Part shown: positions 24,093 to 33,062 of the stretch, in pieces
How positions within the stretch are numbered: the stretch's first letter is position 1
How the letters are laid out: every line of letters starts with the position of its first letter
NCBI GenBank assembly: GCA_903909015.1
Contig: CAIVUE010000090.1
Coordinates: forward strand, 1 to 35,007
Direction of reading: 5' to 3'
DNA from: an uncultured Methylophilaceae bacterium
GTDB lineage: Bacteria > Pseudomonadota > Gammaproteobacteria > Burkholderiales > Methylophilaceae
DNA: 35,007 nucleotides
Made by a program: the position numbers and the translations under genes
The notes under the pieces: model-generated
What the model was told of the DNA's origin: nothing
The model's database searches: none
What the model saw: the letters and a program-made list of their open reading frames with translations, nothing else

Positions 24093-26300
24093 ATGACAAT
24101 ATCAAATGAATCTCAAGACATACTCCTCAGAGGACTTAACAATAAGCAATTAGAAGCAGTTACTTTGCCTCATCAGTCCGCATTAATTTTAGCTGGCGCA
24201 GGAAGCGGTAAAACACGTGTGCTTACAACAAGAATTGCTTGGCTGATTCAAACAGGACAGGTTTCACCTACTGGACTATTAGCCGTAACATTTACTAACA
24301 AAGCAGCTAAAGAGATGCTAACGCGGCTTACCGCGATGTTACCGATTAATACCCGCGGGATGTGGGTAGGCACTTTTCATGGTCTTTGTAATCGTTTATT
24401 AAGAGCACATCATCGCGAAGCTTTGTTGCCTGTCACTTTCCAGATTTTAGATACTGCAGACCAACTATCAGCGATTAAACGCCTGATGAAACTGATGAAT
24501 GTTGATGATGAAAAATTTCCACCAAAACAAGTGATGGGGTACATCAATAGCTGCAAAGAGGAAGGTTTGCGCGCTCATACCGTAGATGCTTATGACCCAC
24601 ATTCACAGCGAATGCGTGAGATTTTTGAAGAATATGACAAACAATGCCAACGTGAAGGCGTGGTAGATTTTGCAGAATTGTTATTGCGTTGCTACGAGCT
24701 TTTAATCCGAGACAGCAACATTCGTCAACATTACCAAGACCGATTTAAATATATCCTAGTCGATGAGTTCCAAGACACCAATAAATTGCAATACTTGTGG
24801 CTAAAACTATTTGCAGGGATCAATCAGGAAAAGCCTAATAACTGCATTTTTGCAGTGGGTGATGACGACCAATCCATCTATGCTTTCCGCGGCGCTCGCG
24901 TGGGTAATATGCGTGACTTTGAAATGGATTTCAAAGTACAAAACATCGTCAAACTTGAAGAAAACTACCGCTCACACAGCAACATTTTGGATGCAGCAAA
25001 TGCGATTATCAGCAATAACAAGAACCGCCTAGGTAAAAATTTATGGACGGTTGCGGGCATGGGAGAGCCTGTAAGGGTTTATCAAGCATATAACGACATA
25101 GACGAAGCTAGCTTTATTGTTGAAGAAGTAAAAATGCTTCATAACGACGGTTGGGCACTAAATGATATCGCCCTTCTCTACCGCTCTAATGCACAATCAC
25201 GCGTAATTGAGCATGCTTTATTTTCAAACAATATTCCTTATCGTGTTTATGGTGGGCTACGCTTTTTTGAACGCGCAGAAATCAAACATGCGATGGCCTA
25301 TTTGCGCCTGATTAACAATCCCGAAGATGATATCGCTTTATTACGAGTTATTAATTTCCCTACCCGCGGCATCGGTGCAAGAAGTTTAGAACAACTACAA
25401 GAATCAGCCAGAATGCAAGACTGCAGCCTATGGCAGGCCGCTATCAACAAAGTTGGGAATGGTCGCCCAGGAAAAGGCTTAGAAGGCTTCGTGGCATTAA
25501 TCAAGCAAATGCAAGACGATGCTAAAGGCTTAACCCTAACTGAGATGACTGAAATTGCAACGACCATGTCTGGTCTCAAGAATTTTTATCAGTTAGAAAA
25601 AGAAGGCGAAGACCGCATTTCCAACTTAGATGAACTTATTAACGCTGCCGTCAGTTTTATGAATAATAATGAGGACGCCCTTCAAGATAATAGTAACGGA
25701 CTCACGGAATTTTTAACTCATGCCAGCCTTGAAGCAGGCGAACATCAAGCAGATGTAGGTGCAGATGCCCTTCAACTCATGACAGTGCACGCTGCCAAGG
25801 GCCTGGAATTCAAAGCAGTATTTATCAGCGGCCTAGAAGAGGGTTTGTGTCCCCACGAAAATAGCTTGTATGAAAACAATGGCTTAGAAGAAGAGCGTCG
25901 CTTGATGTACGTTGCAGTAACACGTGCTAGGCAACGTCTATACCTAAGTCACGCCCAAAGCCGTATGTTACATGGACAAATTCGCTATGGTATTCCATCA
26001 CGTTTCTTGGATGAAATTCCTGACGAGTTACTAAAACGCATAAACAGCCGCCAAGCACAAAAACCAAGCATGTCGAACAGCAATGAAATCAACCGCCAAA
26101 ACTTGCAACCCTCAATTAGCAGCGAACAAAGATCTGCCATGCCTTGGAAAATTGGCCAAGCTGTATCACACGCCAAATTTGGGCAAGGAATAGTAGTGAG
26201 TTACGAAGGAAATACAAGCGATATGAGAATCCAAATCAACTTTGGACGTGAAGGTCTGAAATGGCTCGCTATGGAATATGCAAAACTAGAAAAGATCTAA
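24093..26300 (+). CDS. uvrD: DNA helicase II UvrD
   Basis: UvrD is the superfamily 1A 3'-5' helicase of nucleotide excision and mismatch repair. The 735-residue product has Q motif GLNNKQLEAVTLP, Walker A LAGAGSGKTRVL, motif Ia AVTFTNKAAKEM, WVGTFHGLCNRLLRAHH, Walker B ILVDEFQDTNKLQYLWL, motif III AVGDDDQSIYAFRGARVGN, EENYRSHSNIL, LMTVHAAKGLEFKAVFISGLEEG and VAVTRARQRLYL. The C-terminal 55 residues form the Tudor-like domain (AVSHAKFGQGIVVSYEGN) found in UvrD/PcrA. No LexA-type box is evident upstream. The start has only a weak ribosome-binding site. It is convergent with the BPSS1780-family gene, with 37 bases between stop codons. Confidence 0.96.
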   Translation: MTISNESQDILLRGLNNKQLEAVTLPHQSALILAGAGSGKTRVLTTRIAWLIQTGQVSPTGLLAVTFTNKAAKEMLTRLTAMLPINTRGMWVGTFHGLCNRLLRAHHREALLPVTFQILDTADQLSAIKRLMKLMNVDDEKFPPKQVMGYINSCKEEGLRAHTVDAYDPHSQRMREIFEEYDKQCQREGVVDFAELLLRCYELLIRDSNIRQHYQDRFKYILVDEFQDTNKLQYLWLKLFAGINQEKPNNCIFAVGDDDQSIYAFRGARVGNMRDFEMDFKVQNIVKLEENYRSHSNILDAANAIISNNKNRLGKNLWTVAGMGEPVRVYQAYNDIDEASFIVEEVKMLHNDGWALNDIALLYRSNAQSRVIEHALFSNNIPYRVYGGLRFFERAEIKHAMAYLRLINNPEDDIALLRVINFPTRGIGARSLEQLQESARMQDCSLWQAAINKVGNGRPGKGLEGFVALIKQMQDDAKGLTLTEMTEIATTMSGLKNFYQLEKEGEDRISNLDELINAAVSFMNNNEDALQDNSNGLTEFLTHASLEAGEHQADVGADALQLMTVHAAKGLEFKAVFISGLEEGLCPHENSLYENNGLEEERRLMYVAVTRARQRLYLSHAQSRMLHGQIRYGIPSRFLDEIPDELLKRINSRQAQKPSMSNSNEINRQNLQPSISSEQRSAMPWKIGQAVSHAKFGQGIVVSYEGNTSDMRIQINFGREGLKWLAMEYAKLEKI

Positions 26301-26337
26301 TCTTGCACGAGTTTTGCATACTTTAGACTTGATAAAT

Positions 26338-27165
26338 CTAACTGATGAAGTCTTCGCCTTTTTTATAATACATAGACAAGAAACTGAAGTATTGTATTGA
26401 GAATAAAAAGGCTGTTGCCATCAAGGAAACAAACATAATAAGCATCATGCCTAAAAATGCAGCGAGTCCTTTTGCAAAAACAGCAACAATCCCAATCACC
26501 AAGCCAAGCAACAACATAATGGCGACAACAGCCAACGTTAGCGTTAGCCAAGCCGTAATTAATGCAGTAATGTTATGTAAAGCTGCCCAAACGCTATGCC
26601 CAATGGACTTAAATACTGAGTATTGATGATACGATATCAGTAACGGTGAGTACCAAGTTGCTAATAATAGAGGTACTTGCAATACCAATAACTTTAACAT
26701 TAGCCACCAAAAGCCAATAGGCATCACTTCTTTATCCATCTTCTGAATATCTAGCGCTTGAATATCCCCTTCAGTTAAGCCAATCATAATTAATCGATAA
26801 ACAAAAAAAGCAACTCCCAGGAACACTAATTGTTTTACATGCGGTTTCACCTTATGGAAAACTTCTCTTACAGGAGTCATCCTTTGAGCATCCGTTTCCC
26901 GACAAACTCCAATCACTAATGAGGTGAATATTGGCCAGCTGAATGTTAGAGCTAAACCCAGAGCTCCGACAAAAAACAAAACAAAAATTGATCCGTGTGC
27001 TTGGTTAATACTCTCGATAATTCCAAGTAATAAAATAGGCAAGAATTGGAAAAATACAAGATACAAAGATGACAAACCCATCCACTTTGCTGGATGTTGC
27101 TTGAATAGTTCCAAGCTATCCCTTACCCAGCTTATCCCTAACTTAACTTTTAATTTAAACGTCAT
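26338..27165 (-). CDS. BPSS1780-family integral membrane protein of unknown function
   Basis: The 275-residue product begins with an amphipathic VKLGISWVRDSLELFKQHPAKW that is typical of the BPSS1780 family in betaproteobacteria. About six hydrophobic segments follow, including WMGLSSLYLVFFQFLPILLLGI and a long C-terminal pair. Between segments it has the recurring PVREVFHKVKPH and WYSPLLISYHQYSVFKSIGHS motifs. The family has no known function. The start is supported by CTGGAAAAAT upstream. It follows thrB by 21 bases on the same strand, a pairing I recall from other betaproteobacteria, so the two are likely one operon. Confidence 0.82.
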   Translation of the reverse strand: MTFKLKVKLGISWVRDSLELFKQHPAKWMGLSSLYLVFFQFLPILLLGIIESINQAHGSIFVLFFVGALGLALTFSWPIFTSLVIGVCRETDAQRMTPVREVFHKVKPHVKQLVFLGVAFFVYRLIMIGLTEGDIQALDIQKMDKEVMPIGFWWLMLKLLVLQVPLLLATWYSPLLISYHQYSVFKSIGHSVWAALHNITALITAWLTLTLAVVAIMLLLGLVIGIVAVFAKGLAAFLGMMLIMFVSLMATAFLFSIQYFSFLSMYYKKGEDFIS

Positions 27166-27186
27166 ATTTTTCCAGTTTCAAATGCA

Positions 27187-28137
27187 TTAAATCCACATCT
27201 CAACAATTTCTGGTTGATGTGCTATACCCCATTGTAATATTTTCTGAAAATGTTGTGGATCTTTAGCGTGAGTGAGTTCTCCAGATTGAGGATAAAACTT
27301 ATCCTTTAAACGAGACAACCAAAAACGCAATGCAGCTATCAATAACATATCCGGCCAAACCAATTGCTCTGCTTGAACAAAAGGTCTCACTTCATGGTAG
27401 GACCTTAATAATACTTTTACACGAACACTATCCAAGGATCCATCTTCGTTCACACACCAGTCATTCACTGCAATTGCAACGTCATACAAAAAAGCCCCAC
27501 GACATGCATAATAAAAATCGATAACTCCGCCTATCTTTTCACCATCAAATAGGACGTTATCGCGAAATAGATCCGCATGAATTACACCTTGCGGTAAAGC
27601 AAAAGTATCCAATGCAGCCTGACGCAACATAGTTTCTCTAAGCATTTCCCGATCATTTTCATCAAGAAAATATAAAACCTTCTTGGCAGTTGCTTCTCTC
27701 CATACCAGATCACGAGAATCCTGATTTCTAAGAGTGAAAGTTGAGCCCGCAATATGCATGTTCGCCAAAACTTGCCCAAGTTCCTTACACTGATTGACTG
27801 AGGGGGCAGTGATGTCTCGACCGTTCAAACAACTAACAATAGCGGCAGGCTTCCCATTTAACTCATCTAACTGCAAACCATCTAAACGTTTTACTGGATG
27901 AGGACAAGGGACTCCACGTTCAGACAAGTGCGTCATTAAGCTTAAAAAATAAGGTAATTCATCAGCGCTATGTTCTTCAAATAATGTGAGCACATACTTA
28001 CCTGTCGTCGTCGTAACGAAATAGTTAGTATTTGAAATTCCTGAAGCGATACCTTTTAGCTCAACCAAATCACCTATCGAGTATGAAGATAGCCAGGGTT
28101 TCAATTCATCAACTGATACATTTGTAAATACTGACAT
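27187..28137 (-). CDS. thrB: Homoserine kinase ThrB, aminoglycoside-phosphotransferase-like type
   Basis: This enzyme phosphorylates homoserine with ATP in threonine synthesis. It is the APH-fold type II homoserine kinase found in beta- and some gammaproteobacteria, unrelated to the GHMP-type ThrB of E. coli. The 316 residues show MSVFTNVSVDELKPWLSSY, GIASGISNTNYFVTT in the nucleotide-binding lobe, catalytic loop GVIHADLFRDNVLFDG and metal-binding GGVIDFYYACRGAFLYDVAIAVNDWC. It is the first of the thrB-BPSS1780 pair. The family lies near polA in Pseudomonas and many betaproteobacteria, as here. Confidence 0.94.
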   Translation of the reverse strand: MSVFTNVSVDELKPWLSSYSIGDLVELKGIASGISNTNYFVTTTTGKYVLTLFEEHSADELPYFLSLMTHLSERGVPCPHPVKRLDGLQLDELNGKPAAIVSCLNGRDITAPSVNQCKELGQVLANMHIAGSTFTLRNQDSRDLVWREATAKKVLYFLDENDREMLRETMLRQAALDTFALPQGVIHADLFRDNVLFDGEKIGGVIDFYYACRGAFLYDVAIAVNDWCVNEDGSLDSVRVKVLLRSYHEVRPFVQAEQLVWPDMLLIAALRFWLSRLKDKFYPQSGELTHAKDPQHFQKILQWGIAHQPEIVEMWI

Positions 28138-28199
28138 AACAACTTTAAGTTAAGTTTGTGGCAAATGATTTTGGCAATTACGCCATATATTCTTATTAT

Positions 28200-28562
28200 C
28201 TAAAAACGAAAAATGACCCACTTAGGAATCACCAATGGTGCAGCAGGACCATCATACCTGGACCAGCCCCCATCCTGATCTTGTTTCATTAAATAATAAG
28301 GTGCACCGTGGGAAGGGGTGATTTTTTGCATATAAAGCTCGCCGTGCACGCGATATTCTTCTACCGTAGTTTCACCTTTTTTGACAATAGTGATTTCTGG
28401 TTCATCTGCTGGATTCGCCTCAATAACACCAGCAGGCGGCGGCAATGCTTCTGGTAAAGGCTCCAAATCAGCAGGTATTGGTTTTTTATCAACTGCTTCA
28501 GCAGTAAGGCTAGAGAATGGTAGTGCCAACACTACAAGTAAAATTAGATAATGAAGACGCAT
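28200..28562 (-). CDS. DUF2782 family exported protein
   Basis: The family signature is clear: PEITIVKKGETTVEEYRVHGELYMQKITP, HGAPYYLMKQDQDGGW and the end LVIPKWVIFRF. Function is unknown. The track starts at 28604. The ATG at 28562 is better: it follows GGGAATC at suitable spacing and gives a signal peptide MRLHYLILLVVLALPFSSLTAEA, leaving a small periplasmic protein of about 97 residues. A proline-rich stretch (PLPEALPPPAG) links the signal peptide to the domain. Homologues are commonly found next to polA and thrB, matching this location. Confidence 0.85.
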   Translation of the reverse strand: MRLHYLILLVVLALPFSSLTAEAVDKKPIPADLEPLPEALPPPAGVIEANPADEPEITIVKKGETTVEEYRVHGELYMQKITPSHGAPYYLMKQDQDGGWSRYDGPAAPLVIPKWVIFRF

Positions 28563-28644
28563 ATGATTCCCGCACTTAATAAGCAAAAATTTAGACAATT
28601 TCATTTTAGCAAAAACCTATGCTTGTCGGTAAAGCGTTTTCAAA

Positions 28645-29373
28645 CTACAAATAAAGCTGAGTCTTACGCTCGGCAGCAGAAAGCTCAAAACCACGAGTTT
28701 CATAATGCTTAAAGATCGCAGCAACTACTTCATGTGGGTCATCAATCAATTGTATAAGATCCATATCATCAATTTCAATCATACCTTCTGTGATTAGAGT
28801 CTGCCGAAACCAATCAATCAAGCCACTCCAGAACTTACTACCAACCAGGACAATCGGAATTCGACGAGACTTTCCTGTCTGCACCAATGTCATCGCTTCC
28901 AACAGTTCATCAAGCGTACCAAATCCGCCAGGCATCACCACATAAGCCGACGCATATTTAACAAACATGACTTTGCGCATGAAAAAGTGTTTGAAATCCA
29001 AACTAATTTCTTGATAAGGATTAGTTGTTTGCTCATGCGGCAATTTTATATTCAGGCCCACACTTGGTGATAATCCAGGAAAAGCACCTTTATTCGCGGC
29101 CTCCATAATACCTGGGCCTCCTCCTGAAATAACACTAAATCCTGCGTCTGAAATCAAACGAGCAATTTCTTCTGCAAGCTTATAATAAGGATGCTCTGGC
29201 TTAGTTCTTGCACTTCCAAAAATAGAAACTGCAGGAGTGATCTCCTTAAGGCTTTCCGTAGCATCAACGAATTCTGCCATAATCTCGAATACGTGCCATG
29301 ATTCGTGCGCCGTTTGATTGCTTCCCTGGAAATCAGGATCAGCGATTTTTGGTACTTTTTTTGTAACAGACAT
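28645..29373 (-). CDS. LOG family protein (TIGR00730), nucleotide 5'-monophosphate phosphoribohydrolase-like
   Basis: The 242-residue Rossmann-fold protein has the lysine-decarboxylase-like LOG signature PGGFGTLDELLEAMTLVQTGK, preceded by SVISGGGPGIMEAANKGAF and FFMRKVMFVKYASAYVVM. LOG enzymes release free bases from nucleoside 5'-monophosphates; in plants this activates cytokinins. Older annotations as lysine decarboxylase are wrong for this family. The extended N-terminus (VFEIMAEFVDATESLKEI) and length fit the longer bacterial subgroup. The start codon lies only 15 bases from that of the divergent polA. Confidence 0.9.
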   Translation of the reverse strand: MSVTKKVPKIADPDFQGSNQTAHESWHVFEIMAEFVDATESLKEITPAVSIFGSARTKPEHPYYKLAEEIARLISDAGFSVISGGGPGIMEAANKGAFPGLSPSVGLNIKLPHEQTTNPYQEISLDFKHFFMRKVMFVKYASAYVVMPGGFGTLDELLEAMTLVQTGKSRRIPIVLVGSKFWSGLIDWFRQTLITEGMIEIDDMDLIQLIDDPHEVVAAIFKHYETRGFELSAAERKTQLYL

Positions 29374-29388
29374 AATGTAGACCTAAAT

Positions 29389-32166
29389 ATGAAAACATTG
29401 TTGTTAGTAGACGGTTCATCCTACCTCTATCGAGCATTTCACGCCATGCCAGATTTGCGTAATCGCCAAAACGAACCGACCGGCGCAATTCAAGGCGTAC
29501 TCAACATGCTAAGGAGACTGCACAAAGAGTATCCAGCGGATTATAGCGCGTGTATTTTTGATGCAAAAGGCAAAACCTTCCGCGACGACATTTACCCGGA
29601 ATACAAAGCAAATCGGGCTTCTATGCCAGATGATTTGCGCGCCCAAGTTGCGCCTCTTCACGAAGCAATTAAAGCTATGGGCTGGCCGCTAATTATGGAA
29701 GAAGGTGTTGAAGCGGATGATGTCATTGGCGCACTTGCCAAACAAGCTGAACGAGAAGGCGTACGCGTCATCATTTCTACTGGTGATAAAGACATTGCCC
29801 AATTAGTGAATACTCATGTCACCATTGTGAACACAATGAGTAATGAAGTGCTCGACATAGCAGGGGTCACCAAAAAATTCGGACTGCCGCCCGAGCGCAT
29901 TGTAGATTACCTGATTTTGATTGGTGACACTTCTGACAATGTGCCTGGCGTAGAAAAGGTTGGGCCCAAAACTGCCGTCAAATGGCTTACGCAATACGGT
30001 ACGCTAGAAAATATTATTGCCAACGCAAATAACATTACTGGCGTCGTTGGTGAGAACTTACGAAATGCACTTCCTTGGCTACCAACAGCGCGTGAGCTAA
30101 TTACCATAAGATGTGATGTTGGTATTCAAGAATCCTTAAATGATCTTGCACCGCGACCAATGGATAAAAACAAACTCGCGGAATTGTTTGAACATTTCGA
30201 CTTCAAATCTTGGCGCCGTGAGCTAGATACCATGGGTGGGGAAGCCATTAGCGCAACACCACTCATCATGCCGACAAGCAGCGATGATTTGTTCGCCCCG
30301 ACTAGCGAATCGATCACTGCAGCACCAAAAGAAACGACTGTTGACTGCACCCCAGTCACATCGCGCAACTATGCCACGATATTAAGCGATGAAGATTTAG
30401 ACCTTTGGCTGAATAAAATCAGTCATTCAGCATTAGTTTGTTTTGATACAGAAACCACCTCACTAGATCCGATGACCGCAAAAATCGTTGGCATGTCGTT
30501 CAGCGTTGAGTCTGGCTCAGGGGTTTATTTACCATTAACTCACGATTATTTTGACGCGCCAGAACAGCTTAATTTTGCAACAACATTAGCTAAAGTGAAG
30601 CCTATTTTAGAAAACCCATCCATCAAAAAAGTTGGGCAAAACCTCAAGTACGACCAACATGTTTTAGCTAATCACGGCATTCATTTAAAGGGGGTCTCAC
30701 ACGACACCTTATTGCAGTCTTACGTGTTTGAATCACATAAAACTCACAATATGGATGACCTCGCCATGCGCCATCTAGGTATCAAAACAATCAGTTTTGA
30801 TGAGGTTGCTGGCAAGGGTGCGAAGCAAGTTGGATTTAATCAAGTCACAGTAGAAGTCGCAGCAGAGTATGCGGCTGAAGATGCCGATATTACAATGCAA
30901 TTGCACCAAGCAATGTATCCAGTCATTCGAGCAGATAACAAGCTGGAATTTATTTATAGCCAAATCGAACTGCCATCTCGAGAGGTGCTCTTTACAATCG
31001 AACGTAATGGTGTACTCATCGACCAAGGCATGCTGAGTAGGCAAAGCAATGAAATCGGCATGAAGCTAATGGACTTGGAAAAGCAAGCTTTTAACCTTGC
31101 GGGCCAGCCGTTTAATTTAGGCTCACCTAAGCAATTACAAGAAATTTTATTCGGCAAACTTGGTATTAAACCAACCAAAAAAACACCTTCAGGCGCACCT
31201 TCAACCGATGAAGATGTATTGCAAGAATTAGCGCTCGACTACCCTCTACCAAAGGTACTGCTAGAATATCGTGGGTTGGCAAAATTAAAATCGACTTACA
31301 CAGATAAATTGCCAAAAATGATTAACTCGCAAACAGGTCGTGTTCACACAAGCTATAACCAAGCAGTAGCAATTACTGGCCGTCTTGCAAGCTCAGACCC
31401 TAACTTACAAAACATTCCCGTGCGAACCGCTGAAGGTCGTCGTATCCGCGAAGCATTTATTGCCCCAGCTGGTAGCGTGATTGTTTCGGCTGACTATTCA
31501 CAAATCGAGCTCCGCATCATGGCCCATCTTTCACAAGATGAAGGCATGCTCAGCGCGTTTGCTAATAATGAAGATATTCACCGTGCAACTGCGGCGGAGA
31601 TTTTTGGGTGCGAGCGCGAAGCAGTCAACAATGAACAACGTCGCTATGCCAAAGTGATTAACTTTGGACTGATCTATGGCATGAGCGCCTTCGGTCTCGC
31701 ACAAAATCTCAACATAGAACGTAGTGCAGCTCAAAGCTATATAGAGCGCTATTTTTCACGATATCCAGGGGTCAGGGCCTACATGCAAGACACTCGCGAA
31801 GTTGCCAAACAAAAAGGGTATGTAGAGACCTACTTTGGGAGACGCTTATGGGTACCAGAAATCAATAGTAGCAACGGCATGCGGCGCGCTGGGGCTGAAC
31901 GTGCGGCGATTAATGCGCCAATGCAAGGTACGGCGGCGGACTTGATAAAACTGGCCATGATTGCCACTCAAAATTGGATAGATGCTCAACAACTTCAAAC
32001 AAAACTCATCATGCAAGTACACGATGAACTGGTGCTTGAAGTACCCGAAGATGAATTGAATCTAGTGAAAACAATGTTGCCGCAACTCATGCAAAATGTC
32101 GCCAAAATTGACGTGCCTTTGCTTGCTGAAGTTGGCGTAGGTAGCAATTGGGAAGCGGCACATTAG
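29389..32166 (+). CDS. polA: DNA polymerase I
   Basis: PolA fills gaps and removes RNA primers. The 925-residue product has all three domains. The 5'-3' exonuclease is at about 1-290 (LLLVDGSSYLYRAFHAMP, STGDKDIAQLV, LIGDTSDNVPGVEKVGPKTA). The 3'-5' exonuclease is at about 330-520, with intact ExoI DTETTSLDP, ExoII GQNLKYDQHVL and ExoIII YAAEDADITMQ, so proofreading should work. The polymerase domain has SSDPNLQNIPVRT, VSADYSQIELRIMAHLS, RRYAKVINFGLIYGMSAFGLA and MQVHDELVLEVPEDE. The track start at 29305 adds 28 residues inside the LOG gene; MKTLLLVDGSS at 29389 is the true start. The stop is two bases before the next gene. Confidence 0.98.
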   Translation: MKTLLLVDGSSYLYRAFHAMPDLRNRQNEPTGAIQGVLNMLRRLHKEYPADYSACIFDAKGKTFRDDIYPEYKANRASMPDDLRAQVAPLHEAIKAMGWPLIMEEGVEADDVIGALAKQAEREGVRVIISTGDKDIAQLVNTHVTIVNTMSNEVLDIAGVTKKFGLPPERIVDYLILIGDTSDNVPGVEKVGPKTAVKWLTQYGTLENIIANANNITGVVGENLRNALPWLPTARELITIRCDVGIQESLNDLAPRPMDKNKLAELFEHFDFKSWRRELDTMGGEAISATPLIMPTSSDDLFAPTSESITAAPKETTVDCTPVTSRNYATILSDEDLDLWLNKISHSALVCFDTETTSLDPMTAKIVGMSFSVESGSGVYLPLTHDYFDAPEQLNFATTLAKVKPILENPSIKKVGQNLKYDQHVLANHGIHLKGVSHDTLLQSYVFESHKTHNMDDLAMRHLGIKTISFDEVAGKGAKQVGFNQVTVEVAAEYAAEDADITMQLHQAMYPVIRADNKLEFIYSQIELPSREVLFTIERNGVLIDQGMLSRQSNEIGMKLMDLEKQAFNLAGQPFNLGSPKQLQEILFGKLGIKPTKKTPSGAPSTDEDVLQELALDYPLPKVLLEYRGLAKLKSTYTDKLPKMINSQTGRVHTSYNQAVAITGRLASSDPNLQNIPVRTAEGRRIREAFIAPAGSVIVSADYSQIELRIMAHLSQDEGMLSAFANNEDIHRATAAEIFGCEREAVNNEQRRYAKVINFGLIYGMSAFGLAQNLNIERSAAQSYIERYFSRYPGVRAYMQDTREVAKQKGYVETYFGRRLWVPEINSSNGMRRAGAERAAINAPMQGTAADLIKLAMIATQNWIDAQQLQTKLIMQVHDELVLEVPEDELNLVKTMLPQLMQNVAKIDVPLLAEVGVGSNWEAAH

Positions 32167-32168
32167 TT

Positions 32169-32927
32169 ATGAGCAAAGATATTCCAAACATTGGCATTTA
32201 CGTGATTGGCGATGAAATTCTTTCGGGAAAACGTCAAGACGCTCATCTAAGTAAAGCCATCGAAATCCTGAAAAAACGAGGGTTGCAATTAGGCTGGGCG
32301 GAATATCTTGGCGACGATCCTGCGCGCTTGGTAGGCTCTTTTAAACGCAGCCTAGCGACAAACGATATTGTGTTTTCATTCGGCGGCATAGGCGCCACTC
32401 CCGACGACTTTACGCGGCAATCTGCGGCGGCGGCGCTTAATGTGACGATTGAACGCCATGTTGCTGCAGTGGCTGAAATCGAAGCGCAGTTTGGAGAAGC
32501 GGCTTATCCAAAGAGGGTATTGATGGCGGACTTTCCTAAGGGTTCTGATCTAATCCCCAATCCAGTAAATCGCGTTGCAGGTTTTAGTATCAAACAACAT
32601 TACTTCATGCCAGGGTTTCCACAAATGGCTCACCCGATGATGGAGTGGGTCCTTGATACGCATTACCAACATCTTTTTAACCAAACTATCATTAGCGAAT
32701 CTTCTATTTTGGTAATGGATGCAGGCGAAAGCAGCTTGCTAGATTTGATGAATGAAGTAACTGATAAATACCCCACCCTCAAATTATTTAGCCTGCCTCA
32801 TTTAGATGCGCGGAGAACTATCGAACTAGGAATGAAGGGTGATTTAAAGTTAGTCGCTCAAGCATTATTAGAGATAAAGACGAGAATTAATAAGCTGGGT
32901 TACTCATGGACAGAACTTCCTAAGTAA
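32169..32927 (+). CDS. Molybdopterin-binding (MoaB/Mog-like, CinA N-terminal type) domain protein
   Basis: The product is a single MPT-binding domain of 252 residues related to the N-terminal half of CinA/NMN amidohydrolases, without the C-terminal amidohydrolase. Readable motifs are GIYVIGDEILSGKRQDAHL, IVFSFGGIGATPDDFTRQSAA and PVNRVAGFSIKQHYFMPGFPQM. In related proteins this fold hydrolyses ADP-ribose or binds molybdopterin; the substrate of this stand-alone version is not known. The ATG at 32169 lies two bases after the polA stop and replaces the TTG used in the track. Close spacing suggests translational coupling with polA. Confidence 0.85.
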   Translation: MSKDIPNIGIYVIGDEILSGKRQDAHLSKAIEILKKRGLQLGWAEYLGDDPARLVGSFKRSLATNDIVFSFGGIGATPDDFTRQSAAAALNVTIERHVAAVAEIEAQFGEAAYPKRVLMADFPKGSDLIPNPVNRVAGFSIKQHYFMPGFPQMAHPMMEWVLDTHYQHLFNQTIISESSILVMDAGESSLLDLMNEVTDKYPTLKLFSLPHLDARRTIELGMKGDLKLVAQALLEIKTRINKLGYSWTELPK

Positions 32928-33062
32928 AGCTCACAAGATGGCCCAAAGAAAGTCCCACATAAAAAAACCTCTAAGCTGTTCAAAAAATAAGCAAATTTTG
33001 GTTTTAAGACAGACAGTTTGCATATAAAATAGGCAACTTTCCCAGAAGGTTTAAAATCACTC

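Noticed and set aside
29305-29388. N-terminal extension of polA in the ORF track
   Set aside because: It lies within the LOG gene on the other strand, and MKTLLLVDGSSYLYR at 29389 is the usual start of PolA.
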